Positions 48,560 to 62,894 of a stretch of 64,000 bases of DNA are shown piece by piece. Source of the stretch: Candidatus Binatia bacterium (GTDB taxonomy: Bacteria > Desulfobacterota > Binatia > UBA12015); NCBI GenBank assembly GCA_036563615.1, contig DATCMB010000023.1:62001-126000 (forward strand), read 5' to 3'. Position 1 is the first letter of the stretch, and every line of letters starts with the position of its first letter. The notes under the pieces were generated by a model. The model was given only the letters and a program-made list of their open reading frames with translations. It did no database searches and was not told the DNA's origin. The position numbers and the translations under genes are program-made.

Positions 48560-48971
48560 GCGGCACTCCAGCAGAGGTTCAGGTCCCGGCAGTGCGGACC
48601 GGGCGGTGTCAGCTGCGGGCGCGAGCGGGGGCCCGCCAGGACGGCTGTCTCAATAGCCGAGAGCGCTCGGGTTACGAAAGCGTGAAAGTGAAGCGAGGGG
48701 TCGGGGCGAGTCGGTCTTCCGGCGAGGCCGCGACGGGGCCGCTGGCGTCGGACGCCAGGGCGGACGCTGGGGGCGTGTGTGGACGGCCGAGCGTGGAGCG
48801 AAGGAGCGCTGAACGAGCGAGCGCTGGGCGAGCGAACGCCAGGCGTCCGAGCGCAAGACGGTCGGGCGCCGAGCGCGGTCCAGCGCTAAGGCAGGGACGC
48901 GAGCGCCGCCGGGCGAGCGTCGCGTGCCTGGAGCACGCGACGCCCGCGCCGTCGGACGCTGCACACGGGGA
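48560..48971. other. 412-bp intergenic region with tandem repeats
   Basis: Between the TTG start of the repeat lipoprotein and the 3' end of the small HTH gene. It holds a 15-bp-period tandem repeat (48790-48879). Open frames through it are low-complexity (Arg/Ser/Ala) and have no start signal, so I see no gene here. Confidence 0.5.
48790..48879. repeat. Degenerate 15-bp tandem repeat, about six units
   Basis: Successive 15-mers are agcgtggagcgaagg, agcgctgaacgagcg, agcgctgggcgagcg, aacgccaggcgtccg, agcgcaagacggtcg, ggcgccgagcgcggt, i.e. a consensus near agcgcnnnrcgagcg. A period of five codons keeps frames open on both strands. Confidence 0.65.
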
Positions 48972-49214
48972 TCAAGCCGCCTGCGACTGAGGGGCCGTGT
49001 CGACAGCCTCCTCATCGGTCAGGAACCACTCCATCGGACGGCCCGTGTACCGCGCGATGCGGAACAGGACGTCCGTCGTGGGCACCCTGCCGTTCAGGTA
49101 GTTGTAGACCGCCGACAGGCTCAGGCCGAGGTCGTAGGCAAAGGCCTTCGGCTCGTCGCGGACCACCTGGCGGATCCGCGACGCGAAAACTCTGCTGTCG
49201 ATCTGTGCCTGCAC
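48972..49214 (-). CDS. Small helix-turn-helix protein
   Basis: 80 residues from GTG 49214, chosen for its Shine-Dalgarno (aaaggag, 8 bp upstream). KAFAYDLGLSLSAVYNYLNG (about 22-41) reads as an HTH similar to Cro-type modules, with RPMEWFLTDEEA following. The extension upstream of 49214 runs through a terminator and is not coding. Likely a compact transcription factor. Confidence 0.7.
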   Translation of the reverse strand: MQAQIDSRVFASRIRQVVRDEPKAFAYDLGLSLSAVYNYLNGRVPTTDVLFRIARYTGRPMEWFLTDEEAVDTAPQSQAA

Positions 49215-49280
49215 GATGCGTGCTCCTTTCCGCCCCGCGACGCGGTGCACGCCGCGGAGCCATTCGGACCCCAGAAACGA

Positions 49281-49316
49281 AAAAAGGCCGCTGGGTTTTC
49301 GCCCAGCGGCCTTTTT
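49281..49316. terminator. Bidirectional rho-independent terminator
   Basis: A 10-bp GC stem (ggccgctggg with cccagcggcc) flanked by A5-6 on one side and T5 on the other. It works on both strands. On the minus strand it ends any transcript from the possible small gene at 49341-49526, isolating the HTH gene. Confidence 0.9.
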
Positions 49317-49340
49317 CACGGGGGTCTGTGACCTACTTCC

Positions 49341-49526
49341 TCACGAAACTCCTCGCTCTAGGCCGCTGGGCGCCGGCTTGGCGTCGGCGTTGCGCGTAAT
49401 CGAGCCCACGAGCACCTCCGACACGACCGCCGCAACGCGCGGACGCACGACGACACTCGACACGCGCTGCACGCCGTGGCGCCAGCCGGTCTTGGTGATC
49501 GTCATGTGATGGTGCGCGTTACGCAT
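49341..49526 (-). CDS. Possible 61-residue protein
   Basis: A 61-codon frame (MRNAHHHMTITKTGWRHGVQ at the start, then a hydrophobic stretch VSSVVVRPRVAAVVSEVLVG). It is followed 25 bp later by the bidirectional terminator, which suggests that something is transcribed. Shine-Dalgarno is weak and no homologue is recognised. A second start at 49505 would give 54 residues. It could instead be an untranslated small RNA or ABC-F 3' UTR. Confidence 0.35.
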   Translation of the reverse strand: MRNAHHHMTITKTGWRHGVQRVSSVVVRPRVAAVVSEVLVGSITRNADAKPAPSGLERGVS

Positions 49527-49649
49527 TTGCGGTTCTCGTCGAAGGTCCTTGCTTCGATGGAAGGCTGATTTTTCACGCCCTCGGAGGTGAAGCAACCCCC
49601 CGGTTTTCACGGGCGTGGAGCGAAGAGGACTCTGGAATGCGTAGCACGC

Positions 49650-53573
<3,924 letters not shown>

Positions 53574-53577
<4 letters not shown>

Positions 53578-54791
53578 CGCCGCCCGCGGCCGCCGCGACC
53601 GCCGAACATCGTCCAGCCCTGCTGGCGCGGCTCGCTCTTGACGCGCGTGATGACCCGGTCGCCGGGCTTCAGCTCCGGCGCGGAGACCGCGGTCATGACG
53701 TCGTCGGAAAGCCCGGTCTCGACCGCCACGCGCTCCGGACGTCCGCGCGAGAGCACGTAGACCGCGGGCTCGTCGCGCTCGGCGCGGCTGTGCGTGCCCG
53801 GCACGGCGTGCGCGGTGCCGCTCTCGTCGTCGTCCTGCGGCGGACGGAAGCGCAGCGCCGCGGTCGGGACCTTCAGCACGTCCTCCGCTTCTGCCACGAC
53901 GATGCTGACGTTCGCCGTCATGCCGGGCTTCAGCAGGTGCTCGCGGTTGTCGACGTCGAGCACGACGTCGTAGGTGACGACGTTCTCGACCGACTGCGGC
54001 GCGTTGCGCACCTGACGCACGACGGCTGGGAACTCGCGGCCGGGGTACGCGTCGACGGTGAAGGACGCCTTCTGCCCCTCGCGCACGCGACCGATGTCCG
54101 CCTCGCTGACGAACGAGTTGACCTGCATCTTCGACAGGTCCTCGGCGATCACGAACAGCGTCGGCGTCTGGAAGCTCGCGGCGACGGTCTGTCCGACCTG
54201 CACGTCGCGCGACACGACGATGCCGTCGACGGGCGAGACGATGTCGGTGTAGCCGAGGTTGACCTCGGCCTCGGTGAGCGTCGCCTTCGCCTGCTCGACC
54301 GCGGCCTGCGCGAGCGCGAGCTGGGCGGCGGCCTGCTCGGCGTTCGAGCGCGCGACGTCGAGCTCCTCGCGCGACACCACCTTGGTGCGGGCGAGCGACT
54401 CCTGGCGCGCGAGCTGCGCCTGCCGGAGCTTGAGATCCGCGCGCGCCTTCTCGACCTGCGCCTCCGCGTTGGCGAGCGCGGCGCGCGCGTGGTCGACCTT
54501 GCCCTGGAAGGTGCGCGGATCGATCTTCGCGATCACCTGACCCTTGCGGACCGGGGAGTTGTAGTCGACGAAGATGTCCGAGATCGGCCCCGAGACGTAG
54601 GTGCCGACGGTCACCGAGCGCACGGGATTCAGCGTCCCGGTCGCGGTCACCGTGGAGACGATCGGGCCGCGCTCGACCGGCACCGTGACGTACTCGCGCG
54701 CTTCGCCGCCGCCGGCGAACAGCCAGTACAGAACGATCGTCAGGGCGCCCGCGCCGAGCGCCGCGACGAGCCAGGAGCGACCTCGGCGCAT
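53574..54791 (-). CDS. MacA-like periplasmic adaptor (HlyD/MFP family)
   Basis: 405 residues from ATG 54791. N-terminal TM (about 7-26), a lipoyl-like hairpin with long coiled coil (AALANAEAQVEKARADLKLR, LAQAAVEQAKATLTEAEVNL), then beta-barrel and membrane-proximal domains (YTDIVSPVDGIVVSRDVQVG, GQKASFTVDAYPGREFPAVV). The C-terminus is Gly/Arg-rich. It is the first gene of a four-gene overlapping unit with the ATPase, permease and ABC-F; an outer-membrane TolC is not in the window. Confidence 0.92.
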
Positions 54792-54951
54792 CGTGATCGG
54801 AAGGTGGGGCGGATCGCCCTGAGGACAAGGCCTCCGGTGCTCCGCCTCGTTCGTTGTACGGTAGCACCAGCCGGATTCCGTCGCACGACGGACGTCGCGT
54901 GCGGAAGCGATCTTGACGGCTCGAAGAAGGCGCCGGTACGCTGCCGGGGCC

Positions 54952-56118
54952 ATGCGATCCCGCCGCCTTCTCCGCGTGCTCGCCGCGCTCGCCTCGGCGG
55001 TCGCCGTGTCGGCCTGCGGCGACGCGTCGTCCAGCAGCCGCGCGTACCCCCGCGACGACGTGCTGCGCCTGAACCACATGCAGGTGCTGGGATCGCACAA
55101 CAGCTACCACATCGAGCCCAAGCCGGCGCTGTTCTCTCTGCTGCGCGCCTTCCTCGGCGACTTCGCGGACGGCTTCGAGTACACGCACGCGCCGCTCCCC
55201 GAGCAGTTCTCGAACCAGGGCATCCGGCAGATCGAGCTCGACGTCTTCGCCGACCCGGAAGGCGGGCTCTACGCCGAGCGCGCCGGCCAGCGCGTCGCGA
55301 CCGGCGACGGCGCGTCCGGGGTGCCGGAGCTCGACGAGCCGGGCTTCAAGGTGCTGCACGTCCAGGACATCGACTTCGAGACGACGTGCTTCACCTTCGT
55401 CCAGTGCCTCGAGCAGGTGCGCGCCTGGTCGGACGCGCACCCGGGGCACACGCCGATCTTCATCCTGGTCGAGGCGAAGGACGACGAGATCCCCGACCCG
55501 GGGCTCGGCTTCGTCGTGCCGCTGCCGATCGGCGCCCCGGAGCTCGACGCGCTCGACGCGGAGATCCGCTCGGTCTTCTCTCCCGACCGCCTGATCACGC
55601 CGGACGACGTGCGCGGCGAGCACGAGACGCTCGAAGCCGCGATCCTCGCCGACGGCTGGCCGACCCTCGGCGAAGCGCGCGGCAAGGTGTTCTTCGGCCT
55701 CGACAACGGTGGCGCGACGAAGGAGGCGTACATCGCGGGCCACCCGTCGCTGCGCGGTCGCGTGATGTTCACGAGCTCGCTGCCCGGCGAGCCGGAAGCG
55801 GGCTTCGTCAAGCTCAACGACCCGATCGCGGACTTCGACCTCATCCAGGATCTCGTCGCGCGCGGCTTCATCGTCCGCACCCGCGCCGACGCCGATACCA
55901 ACCAGGCGCGCAGCGGCGACACCACGAAGCGCGACGCCGCCCTCGCGAGCGGCGCGCACTTCGTCAGCACGGACTACCCGGTGCCGGATCCGCGCTTCGG
56001 CACCGGCTACCAGGTCCAGATCCCGGGCGGCACGCCGGCGCGCTGCAACCCGATCAGCGCGCCGCTCGAGTGCACGTCGCTCGACATCGAGAACCCGGCC
56101 GCCCTGACGACGCGCTAG
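54952..56118 (+). CDS. Ca2+-dependent PI-PLC-like (PI-PLC-C1) lipoprotein
   Basis: 388 residues from ATG 54952 with lipobox VSAC. HMQVLGSHNSYHIEPKPALF (His in SHNSYH), GIRQIELDVFAD, GFKVLHVQDIDFETTCFTFV and FILVEAKDDEIPD line up with the phosphatidylinositol-specific phospholipase C1-like family, TIM-barrel phosphodiesterases. Its catalytic His and acidic metal ligands appear intact. Surface or periplasmic location is likely. Divergent from the MacA-like gene. Lipid or other phosphodiester substrate is unknown. Confidence 0.82.
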   Translation: MRSRRLLRVLAALASAVAVSACGDASSSSRAYPRDDVLRLNHMQVLGSHNSYHIEPKPALFSLLRAFLGDFADGFEYTHAPLPEQFSNQGIRQIELDVFADPEGGLYAERAGQRVATGDGASGVPELDEPGFKVLHVQDIDFETTCFTFVQCLEQVRAWSDAHPGHTPIFILVEAKDDEIPDPGLGFVVPLPIGAPELDALDAEIRSVFSPDRLITPDDVRGEHETLEAAILADGWPTLGEARGKVFFGLDNGGATKEAYIAGHPSLRGRVMFTSSLPGEPEAGFVKLNDPIADFDLIQDLVARGFIVRTRADADTNQARSGDTTKRDAALASGAHFVSTDYPVPDPRFGTGYQVQIPGGTPARCNPISAPLECTSLDIENPAALTTR

Positions 56119-56249
56119 CCCCGCGCAGGCCCAGGTCGCCCGAGCGGTCCATCCGCCCACGCCCGGAGCGGCCACGCGTTGAACGGGCTCTTCGCTTCTG
56201 ACTATGCTCACGCGCCCGCGCGGGGTGACGGCGTGGGCGCGGTGCGAGC

Positions 56250-57599
<1,350 letters not shown>

Positions 57600-57610
57600 G
57601 ACGCGATGCC

Positions 57611-58414
57611 ATGGAGCTTCGGGTTGGGACGAGCGGCTTCAGCTATGACGCGTGGCGCGGCGCGTTCTACCCGAGCGATCTGCCGGCGAAGGCGATGCTC
57701 GCGTTCTACGCACGGCACCTCGACGCGGTCGAGATCAACAACACCTTCTACCGCATGCCGAAGACGGCGCTGCTCGAGGGCTGGGCGGCGCAGGTGCCTG
57801 ATACCTTCTCTTTCGCGCTGAAGGCGTCGCGGCGGATCACGCACATCAAGAAGCTGCGCGACGTCGCGGACGAGGTCGCGTACCTCTATCGCGTCGCCGA
57901 CGTGCTGGGCGCGCGTCGCGGTCCCGTGCTGTTCCAGCTTCCGCCGTCGTTGCAGAAGGACGTCGCGCTGCTGCGCGACTTCCTCGCGACGGTGCCGGAA
58001 GGACACCAGGCCGCGGTCGAGTTCCGTCACCGCTCGTGGCTCGACGACGAGGTGCTCGGCGTGCTGCAGGCGGCGAACGCCGCGCTGTGCGTCGCCGACG
58101 CGGGCGAGGACACCGACGCGCCGCTCACCGCGACCACGACCTTCGGCTACCTGCGTCTGCGCCGCGAGGACTACGACGAGGCGGCGCTCGCGCGCTGGGC
58201 GGAGCGCGTGCACGAGCAGCCCTGGCAGCGCGTGTGGGCGTTCTTCAAGCACGAGGACGAGGGCATCGGCCCGGCCCTCGCGGCGCGCTTCCGCTCGCTG
58301 TTCGTCGACGGGCGCTCGCTCGCGATCCCGCCGTGGCGCGCGACCGCCGAGCGCGCGACGCGCGCCGTCGCCGCGCGCAGGACGCGTACGGCACGCACCG
58401 CGCGGCGCTCCTGA
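57611..58414 (+). CDS. DUF72 family protein
   Basis: 267 residues. Motifs ELRVGTSGFSYDAWRGAFYP, VEINNTFYRMPK, FSFALKASRRITHIKKL and VLFQLPPSLQKDV fit the DUF72/YecE TIM-barrel family, of unknown function. The C-terminal 35 residues are Arg/Ala-rich and not conserved. It starts 11 bp after the FHA activator gene and is probably co-transcribed. Confidence 0.92.
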   Translation: MELRVGTSGFSYDAWRGAFYPSDLPAKAMLAFYARHLDAVEINNTFYRMPKTALLEGWAAQVPDTFSFALKASRRITHIKKLRDVADEVAYLYRVADVLGARRGPVLFQLPPSLQKDVALLRDFLATVPEGHQAAVEFRHRSWLDDEVLGVLQAANAALCVADAGEDTDAPLTATTTFGYLRLRREDYDEAALARWAERVHEQPWQRVWAFFKHEDEGIGPALAARFRSLFVDGRSLAIPPWRATAERATRAVAARRTRTARTARRS

Positions 58415-58450
58415 GCGCTCGGCGAGCGCGCGCCGCCGCGCACGGCGGAC

Positions 58451-58530
58451 GGCACGCCAGCGAACGTCACGACGTGCCAGCGAACGTCACGACGTGCCAG
58501 CGAACGTCGCGGCGCGCCCGAGGACGTCAC
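58451..58530. repeat. 20-bp tandem repeat, four units
   Basis: Four contiguous 20-mers: ggcacgccagcgaacgtcac, gacgtgccagcgaacgtcac, gacgtgccagcgaacgtcgc, ggcgcgcccgaggacgtcac. The middle pair is nearly identical, the ends are diverged. The array fills the gap between the DUF72 stop and the convergent RND stop. No spacers, so not CRISPR. Confidence 0.85.
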
Positions 58531-58542
58531 GCCACGCGAGCT

Positions 58543-61500
58543 TCAGGCGCGGTGGCGGCCGTTCCCCGACGCCGGCAGCGCGTTGCCGAGCGACTCCCGC
58601 GCGCGGCTCGCGAGCTCGCGAATCCGCGCGAGCGTCGTCGATGTGCGCAAGATGCGTCCCAGGTCGTCGAACAGCGAGTAGGCCACCGGCGTCACGAGCA
58701 GCGTCAAGAGCAGACAGAGCGTCTGCCCGCCGACGATGACATTCGCCATCGACGCGCGCGTCGCCGCGCCGGGACCGCGCCCGAGCGCGATCGGGATCAT
58801 GCCGAGGACCAGCATGACGGTGGTCATCAGGATCGGGCGGAGCCGCACGTGGTTCGCGGTGATGATCGCCTCGTCGCGCGGCATGCCCTCGGCGCGCAGC
58901 GTGTTCGTGTAGTCGACCTGCAGGATGCCGTTCTTCTTGACGATGCCGAACAGCATGAAGAGCCCGAGCACCGAGTAGACGTTCAGCGTCTCGTTCAGCA
59001 GCAGCAGCGAGAGCAGCGCGAACGGGATCGAGAGCGGCAGCGAGAGCATGATCGTGATCGGATGCAGGAAGCTCTCGAACTGCGCGGCGAGGATCATGTA
59101 CATGAACACGATGCTCAGCGCGAAGGCGATCGTGAAGTTGGTACCCGTCTCGGCGAGCGACTTCGCGCGGTTCGCGTAGCGGATCGAGTAGAGCTGCGGC
59201 AGGTCGAGCTTCGCGACGATCTCGTCGACGCGCTTGATCGCGTCGCCGAGCGCGATGCCCTCGAGATTGGCGACGATGGTCACCTTGCGCTGACGCGAGA
59301 AGCGGTCGATCTGCGCTGGCCCGCGCGCCTCGTCGAGCGTCACCAGGTTCGAGAGCCGCACCAGCTCGCCGTTCGGACGCGCGACCGCGAGGTTGTAGAT
59401 CGCGTGCGGGTCGGTGCGGTTCGGCAGCGAAGCGCGCAGCCAGACGTCGTACTGCTCGTCCGCCTCCTTGTACTTGGTGACCGGCTCGCCGCCGACCAGC
59501 GTGCGCAGCGTCGCGGCGATGTCCTCGACGCGGATGCCGAGATCGGCAGCCTTCTTGCGGTCGATGTGGACGCGCACCTCGGGCTTGCGCAGCGCGAGCG
59601 TCGAGTCGATGTCGACGAAGCCCGGGACCTTGCGCATCTCGTCCATGATGGCGCTCGAGTACTGCTCGAGCTTCTCGATCTCCGGTCCGACGAGATCGAA
59701 CTCGAAGTCCGACATGCGCGCGCCGCCGCCGAACATGTTCACGGCCTGCACGCTGGTGCGGAGGTCGGGGTACTCGGCGAGGATCGCGCGCGCGTCCGCC
59801 ATGACGTCGAACTGCGAGAAGTCGCGTTCGTCGAGCTCCTTCATGCGGACGTAGATCGTGCCTTCGGTGACGTCGCCCTCGCCGGCGGCGACGAGACCCG
59901 TCGTGTCGCCGATCGTGACCAGGGTGTGCTCGACGCCGCGCAGCGCGCGGAGGCGGTCGGCGAGCTCCTGGAAGGTCGCGGCGCTGCGCTCGAGCGTGTA
60001 GCCCTCGGGCGTCTGCACCGTGACCTCGAACTCGCTCTGGTCGTCACGTGGCAGGAAGTCCTTGCCCACGGCCTGGAACAGCGGGACCGTCGCGCACATC
60101 GTCAAGATAGAAATCAGCACGATGGCCCAGCGGTGGCGCAGCGACCACTCGAGGATCCAGCCGTAGCTGCGGTCGATCAGGCGATAGAAGCCGCGCTCCT
60201 TGGCCGACGTGTGCCCCTTCTTCACCTTGAGGAAGCGCGAGCACAGCATCGGCGTGAGCGTGAACGAGATCAGCATCGAGAACAGGATCGCGACCGCCGT
60301 CGTGATGCCGAACTCGTTGAAGAAGCGCCCGGTGCGGCCGGACATGAAGGCGATCGGCACGAAGATCACGACCAGCGACAGCGTCGTCGCCATGACGGCG
60401 AGCCCGATCTCGCGCGTGCCGTTGATCGCGGCCTCGAACGGCGACTCGCCCTTCTCCTCGATGCGGCGGTAGATGTTCTCGAGCACCACGACCGCGTCGT
60501 CGATGACGATGCCGACCGAGAGGATCAGCGCCAGCAGGGTGAGGTTGTTGATCGTGAAGCCGAGCATCCAGAGAGCGGTGAAGGTCGAGATGATCGAGGT
60601 CGGGATCGCGACCGCGGCGATCAGCGTCGAGCGCAGATCGCCCATGAAGACGATGGTCGACAGCGCGACCAGGATGGCGCCCAGGATCAGGTGGAACTCC
60701 GCTTCCTCGATCGAGTTCACGATGAAGCGGCTCTGATCCTTGACCACCTCGTAGTGGATGTCGGGCGGAATGGTCTCGCGCAGCTCGCTCAGGCGTTGCT
60801 TGACGCGGTCGACCACCGCGACGCTGTTCGAGCCGGACTGCTTGCGGACCTCGAGCGTCACCGCCGGACGTCCGTCGAGGCTCGCGTAGGAGCGCGGCTC
60901 CTCCGAGCCGTTCACCACCGTCGCGATGTCGCGCAGCATGATCGGACGCGTGCCGAGCGTGCCGACGATCAGGTCGTTGAAGTCCTCGACCCGCTCCACG
61001 CGCCCCAGCGTGCGCAGCACGAGCTCGCGCGAGCCCTGGTCGACGCGGCCGCCGGGCAGCTCGACGTTCTGCGCGACGAGCGCGCGGCGCACGTCGGCGA
61101 TCGCCAGCCCGTACGCATCGAGCTTGTCGGTGTCGACGTAGATCTGGATCGCACGCTCCTCGCCGCCGATGATCGTCACCGAGCCGACACCGGTCAGGGT
61201 CTCGATGTCCTCCTTGATGCGCTTGCGCGCGATCTCGGTGATCTCGCGCGGATCGCGGTCGCCGGACACCGCGATGCGCATGATCGGCGACGCGTCGAGG
61301 TCGAACTTGACGACCACCGGCGGGTCGACACCCTCCGGAAGCTGCGCCATGACGATCGCGACCTTGTCGCGGACGTCCTGCGCGGCGTCGGCGTTGTCGC
61401 GCTCGAGGTGGAACTGCACGAGCACGCGCGACACGCCCTCGCGGGTCGTCGAGCTCAGCTCGTCGATGCCCTGGATCTCGTTGACCGCTTCCTCGATCGG

Positions 61501-61695
61501 CTTGGTGACGCGCGTCTCGACCTCCTCGACGGACGCCCCCTTGAGCGTCGTCGAGATGCTGGTGATCGGGAAGTCGACGTTCGGGAAGAGATCGACGCCG
61601 AGGCGCGTGTAGGACATCGCGCCCAGCACGACGAACAGCAGCACCAGCATGGTCGCGAAGACCGGCCGGCGGATGCAGATCTCGGCGAGCTTCAC
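58543..61695 (-). CDS. RND multidrug efflux transporter, HAE1/AcrB type
   Basis: 1050 residues. MKLAEICIRRPVFATMLVLL begins TM1. The RND duplication is clear, with two groups of TMs and large periplasmic loops. LALILSVGIVIDDAVVVLEN holds the TM4 Asp-Asp pair of the proton relay, and GLFMLFGIVKKNGILQVDYT has the TM10 Lys. FFNEFGITTAVAILFSMLIS and VTPVAYSLFDDLG follow. It exports hydrophobic compounds in a tripartite pump. Its ATG overlaps the adaptor stop. Confidence 0.95.
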   Translation of the reverse strand: MKLAEICIRRPVFATMLVLLFVVLGAMSYTRLGVDLFPNVDFPITSISTTLKGASVEEVETRVTKPIEEAVNEIQGIDELSSTTREGVSRVLVQFHLERDNADAAQDVRDKVAIVMAQLPEGVDPPVVVKFDLDASPIMRIAVSGDRDPREITEIARKRIKEDIETLTGVGSVTIIGGEERAIQIYVDTDKLDAYGLAIADVRRALVAQNVELPGGRVDQGSRELVLRTLGRVERVEDFNDLIVGTLGTRPIMLRDIATVVNGSEEPRSYASLDGRPAVTLEVRKQSGSNSVAVVDRVKQRLSELRETIPPDIHYEVVKDQSRFIVNSIEEAEFHLILGAILVALSTIVFMGDLRSTLIAAVAIPTSIISTFTALWMLGFTINNLTLLALILSVGIVIDDAVVVLENIYRRIEEKGESPFEAAINGTREIGLAVMATTLSLVVIFVPIAFMSGRTGRFFNEFGITTAVAILFSMLISFTLTPMLCSRFLKVKKGHTSAKERGFYRLIDRSYGWILEWSLRHRWAIVLISILTMCATVPLFQAVGKDFLPRDDQSEFEVTVQTPEGYTLERSAATFQELADRLRALRGVEHTLVTIGDTTGLVAAGEGDVTEGTIYVRMKELDERDFSQFDVMADARAILAEYPDLRTSVQAVNMFGGGARMSDFEFDLVGPEIEKLEQYSSAIMDEMRKVPGFVDIDSTLALRKPEVRVHIDRKKAADLGIRVEDIAATLRTLVGGEPVTKYKEADEQYDVWLRASLPNRTDPHAIYNLAVARPNGELVRLSNLVTLDEARGPAQIDRFSRQRKVTIVANLEGIALGDAIKRVDEIVAKLDLPQLYSIRYANRAKSLAETGTNFTIAFALSIVFMYMILAAQFESFLHPITIMLSLPLSIPFALLSLLLLNETLNVYSVLGLFMLFGIVKKNGILQVDYTNTLRAEGMPRDEAIITANHVRLRPILMTTVMLVLGMIPIALGRGPGAATRASMANVIVGGQTLCLLLTLLVTPVAYSLFDDLGRILRTSTTLARIRELASRARESLGNALPASGNGRHRA

Positions 61696-62894
61696 GAGCG
61701 GGTCTCGGGACGGGTGTCGCTGCCGTGCGCGGTCGCGTCGGACGCGCCGCTCACGCCGCCGCGGGCGGTCGCATCGGACGCCGCGGTCGCGCCGTCGCCC
61801 GAACGCTGCACGACCGCGCCGCGCACCTGCACCTTGGCGCCGTCGGTGAGGCGCGCGAGGGCGCTGGTCGCGACCCGCTCCTCGGGACGCAGGCCCGACA
61901 CCACCTCGACGCGCGGCCCGATCCGCAGCCCGGTCTCGACCTGGCGCGAGTGCGCCGTGCCCTCGTCGTCGATCACGAACACGCGCGTCACGCCGGCGAA
62001 GTCGACCAGCGCCTCGACCGGCACGACGATCGCCTCGGCGTTCGTGCGCGTCAGGATCTCCGCCTTGCAGAAGAAGCCGACCTTGAGCCGTCCGTCGGCG
62101 TTCGGCACGACCGCCTCCACGGTGAGGGCGCGGCTCTTCGGATCCGCGGCGGCGCTGATGCGCGTCAGCTTCCCGCGGATCACCTCGCCGGGATACGCCT
62201 CGACCGCGCCGCGCACCTCCTGGCCGATCTGCAGGTCGGCGGCGAAGCGCTCGGGCACCTCGCCGCGCAGCCGCAGCGGATCGTCGGCGACGAGCACGAA
62301 GATCGGCGTGCCGACGCGCACGTAGTTGCCGACGTCGACGAGGCGCTTGGCGATGCGTCCGGAGAAGGGCGCGCGGATCTTCGTGTGCCCGAGCTGGATC
62401 GCGAGCACGTCGCGCTTTGCGAGCGCGACGTCGTGCGCGCTCGCGATCGTGTCGTACTCCTGCTGCGACATCACGCCCTGCTCCTTGAGCCGGCGCGCGC
62501 GCTGCTCCTCCTGCGTCGTCTTCTGCAGCGTCGCGGTCGCCTCGCGGAGCTGCGCCTCGAGCGTCGCGCCGTCGAGCGTCGCGAGGACCTGTCCCTCCTC
62601 GACGTGGTCGCCGAGGTCGGCGTCGATCGTGAGCAGGCGTCCGTCGACCTCGGTCGCGACCTCGGCCTCGGCATCGGCGTAGAGCGTGCCGACGAAGTCG
62701 ACGGTGCGCTCGACGCGCTCGATGGCGACCGGCTCGACCGTCACCGTGATCGTCTCCGCCCGGGCGCCACCGGCCTGCCGTGCCGCGTCGGCTGCGCCGC
62801 TCGCGCTCCTCGGCTCCGACGAGCAGCCGCCGAGGGCCGCGAGCGTCGCGAGCAGCGTCGTCGCGGTGACGAAGCGAAGCATCGCGGTGCTCAC
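61692..62894 (-). CDS. RND periplasmic adaptor (MFP) lipoprotein
   Basis: 400 residues from GTG 62894 (ATG possible four codons later). Lipobox LAALGGC (Cys near 24). Features a lipoyl half-motif (ADLGDHVEEGQVLATLDGAT), coiled coil, a second lipoyl half (HTKIRAPFSGRIAKRLVDVG), beta-barrel and membrane-proximal domains. The C-terminal tail has two SDATA-type repeats. Its GTG overlaps the tetR stop and its own stop overlaps the transporter ATG. Confidence 0.94.
   Translation of the reverse strand: MSTAMLRFVTATTLLATLAALGGCSSEPRSASGAADAARQAGGARAETITVTVEPVAIERVERTVDFVGTLYADAEAEVATEVDGRLLTIDADLGDHVEEGQVLATLDGATLEAQLREATATLQKTTQEEQRARRLKEQGVMSQQEYDTIASAHDVALAKRDVLAIQLGHTKIRAPFSGRIAKRLVDVGNYVRVGTPIFVLVADDPLRLRGEVPERFAADLQIGQEVRGAVEAYPGEVIRGKLTRISAAADPKSRALTVEAVVPNADGRLKVGFFCKAEILTRTNAEAIVVPVEALVDFAGVTRVFVIDDEGTAHSRQVETGLRIGPRVEVVSGLRPEERVATSALARLTDGAKVQVRGAVVQRSGDGATAASDATARGGVSGASDATAHGSDTRPETRS

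Noticed and set aside
48535..48990. 151-codon plus-strand frame with xxxSA repeats
   Set aside because: Follows from the 15-bp DNA repeat; no start signal, overlaps the start of the lipoprotein gene and the end of the HTH gene.
53578..56211. N-terminal extension of the MacB ATPase frame to 1113 codons
   Set aside because: The extra part is antisense to the PI-PLC-like gene and out of frame with the adaptor gene on its own strand; the ATPase starts at TTG 53577.
58451..58530. CRISPR array
   Set aside because: Copies are directly adjacent with no spacers and no cas genes nearby.
58036..62325. 1429-codon open frame on the plus strand
   Set aside because: Antisense to the RND pump and adaptor; low-complexity Arg/Asp/His composition. 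Chance frame in high-GC DNA.
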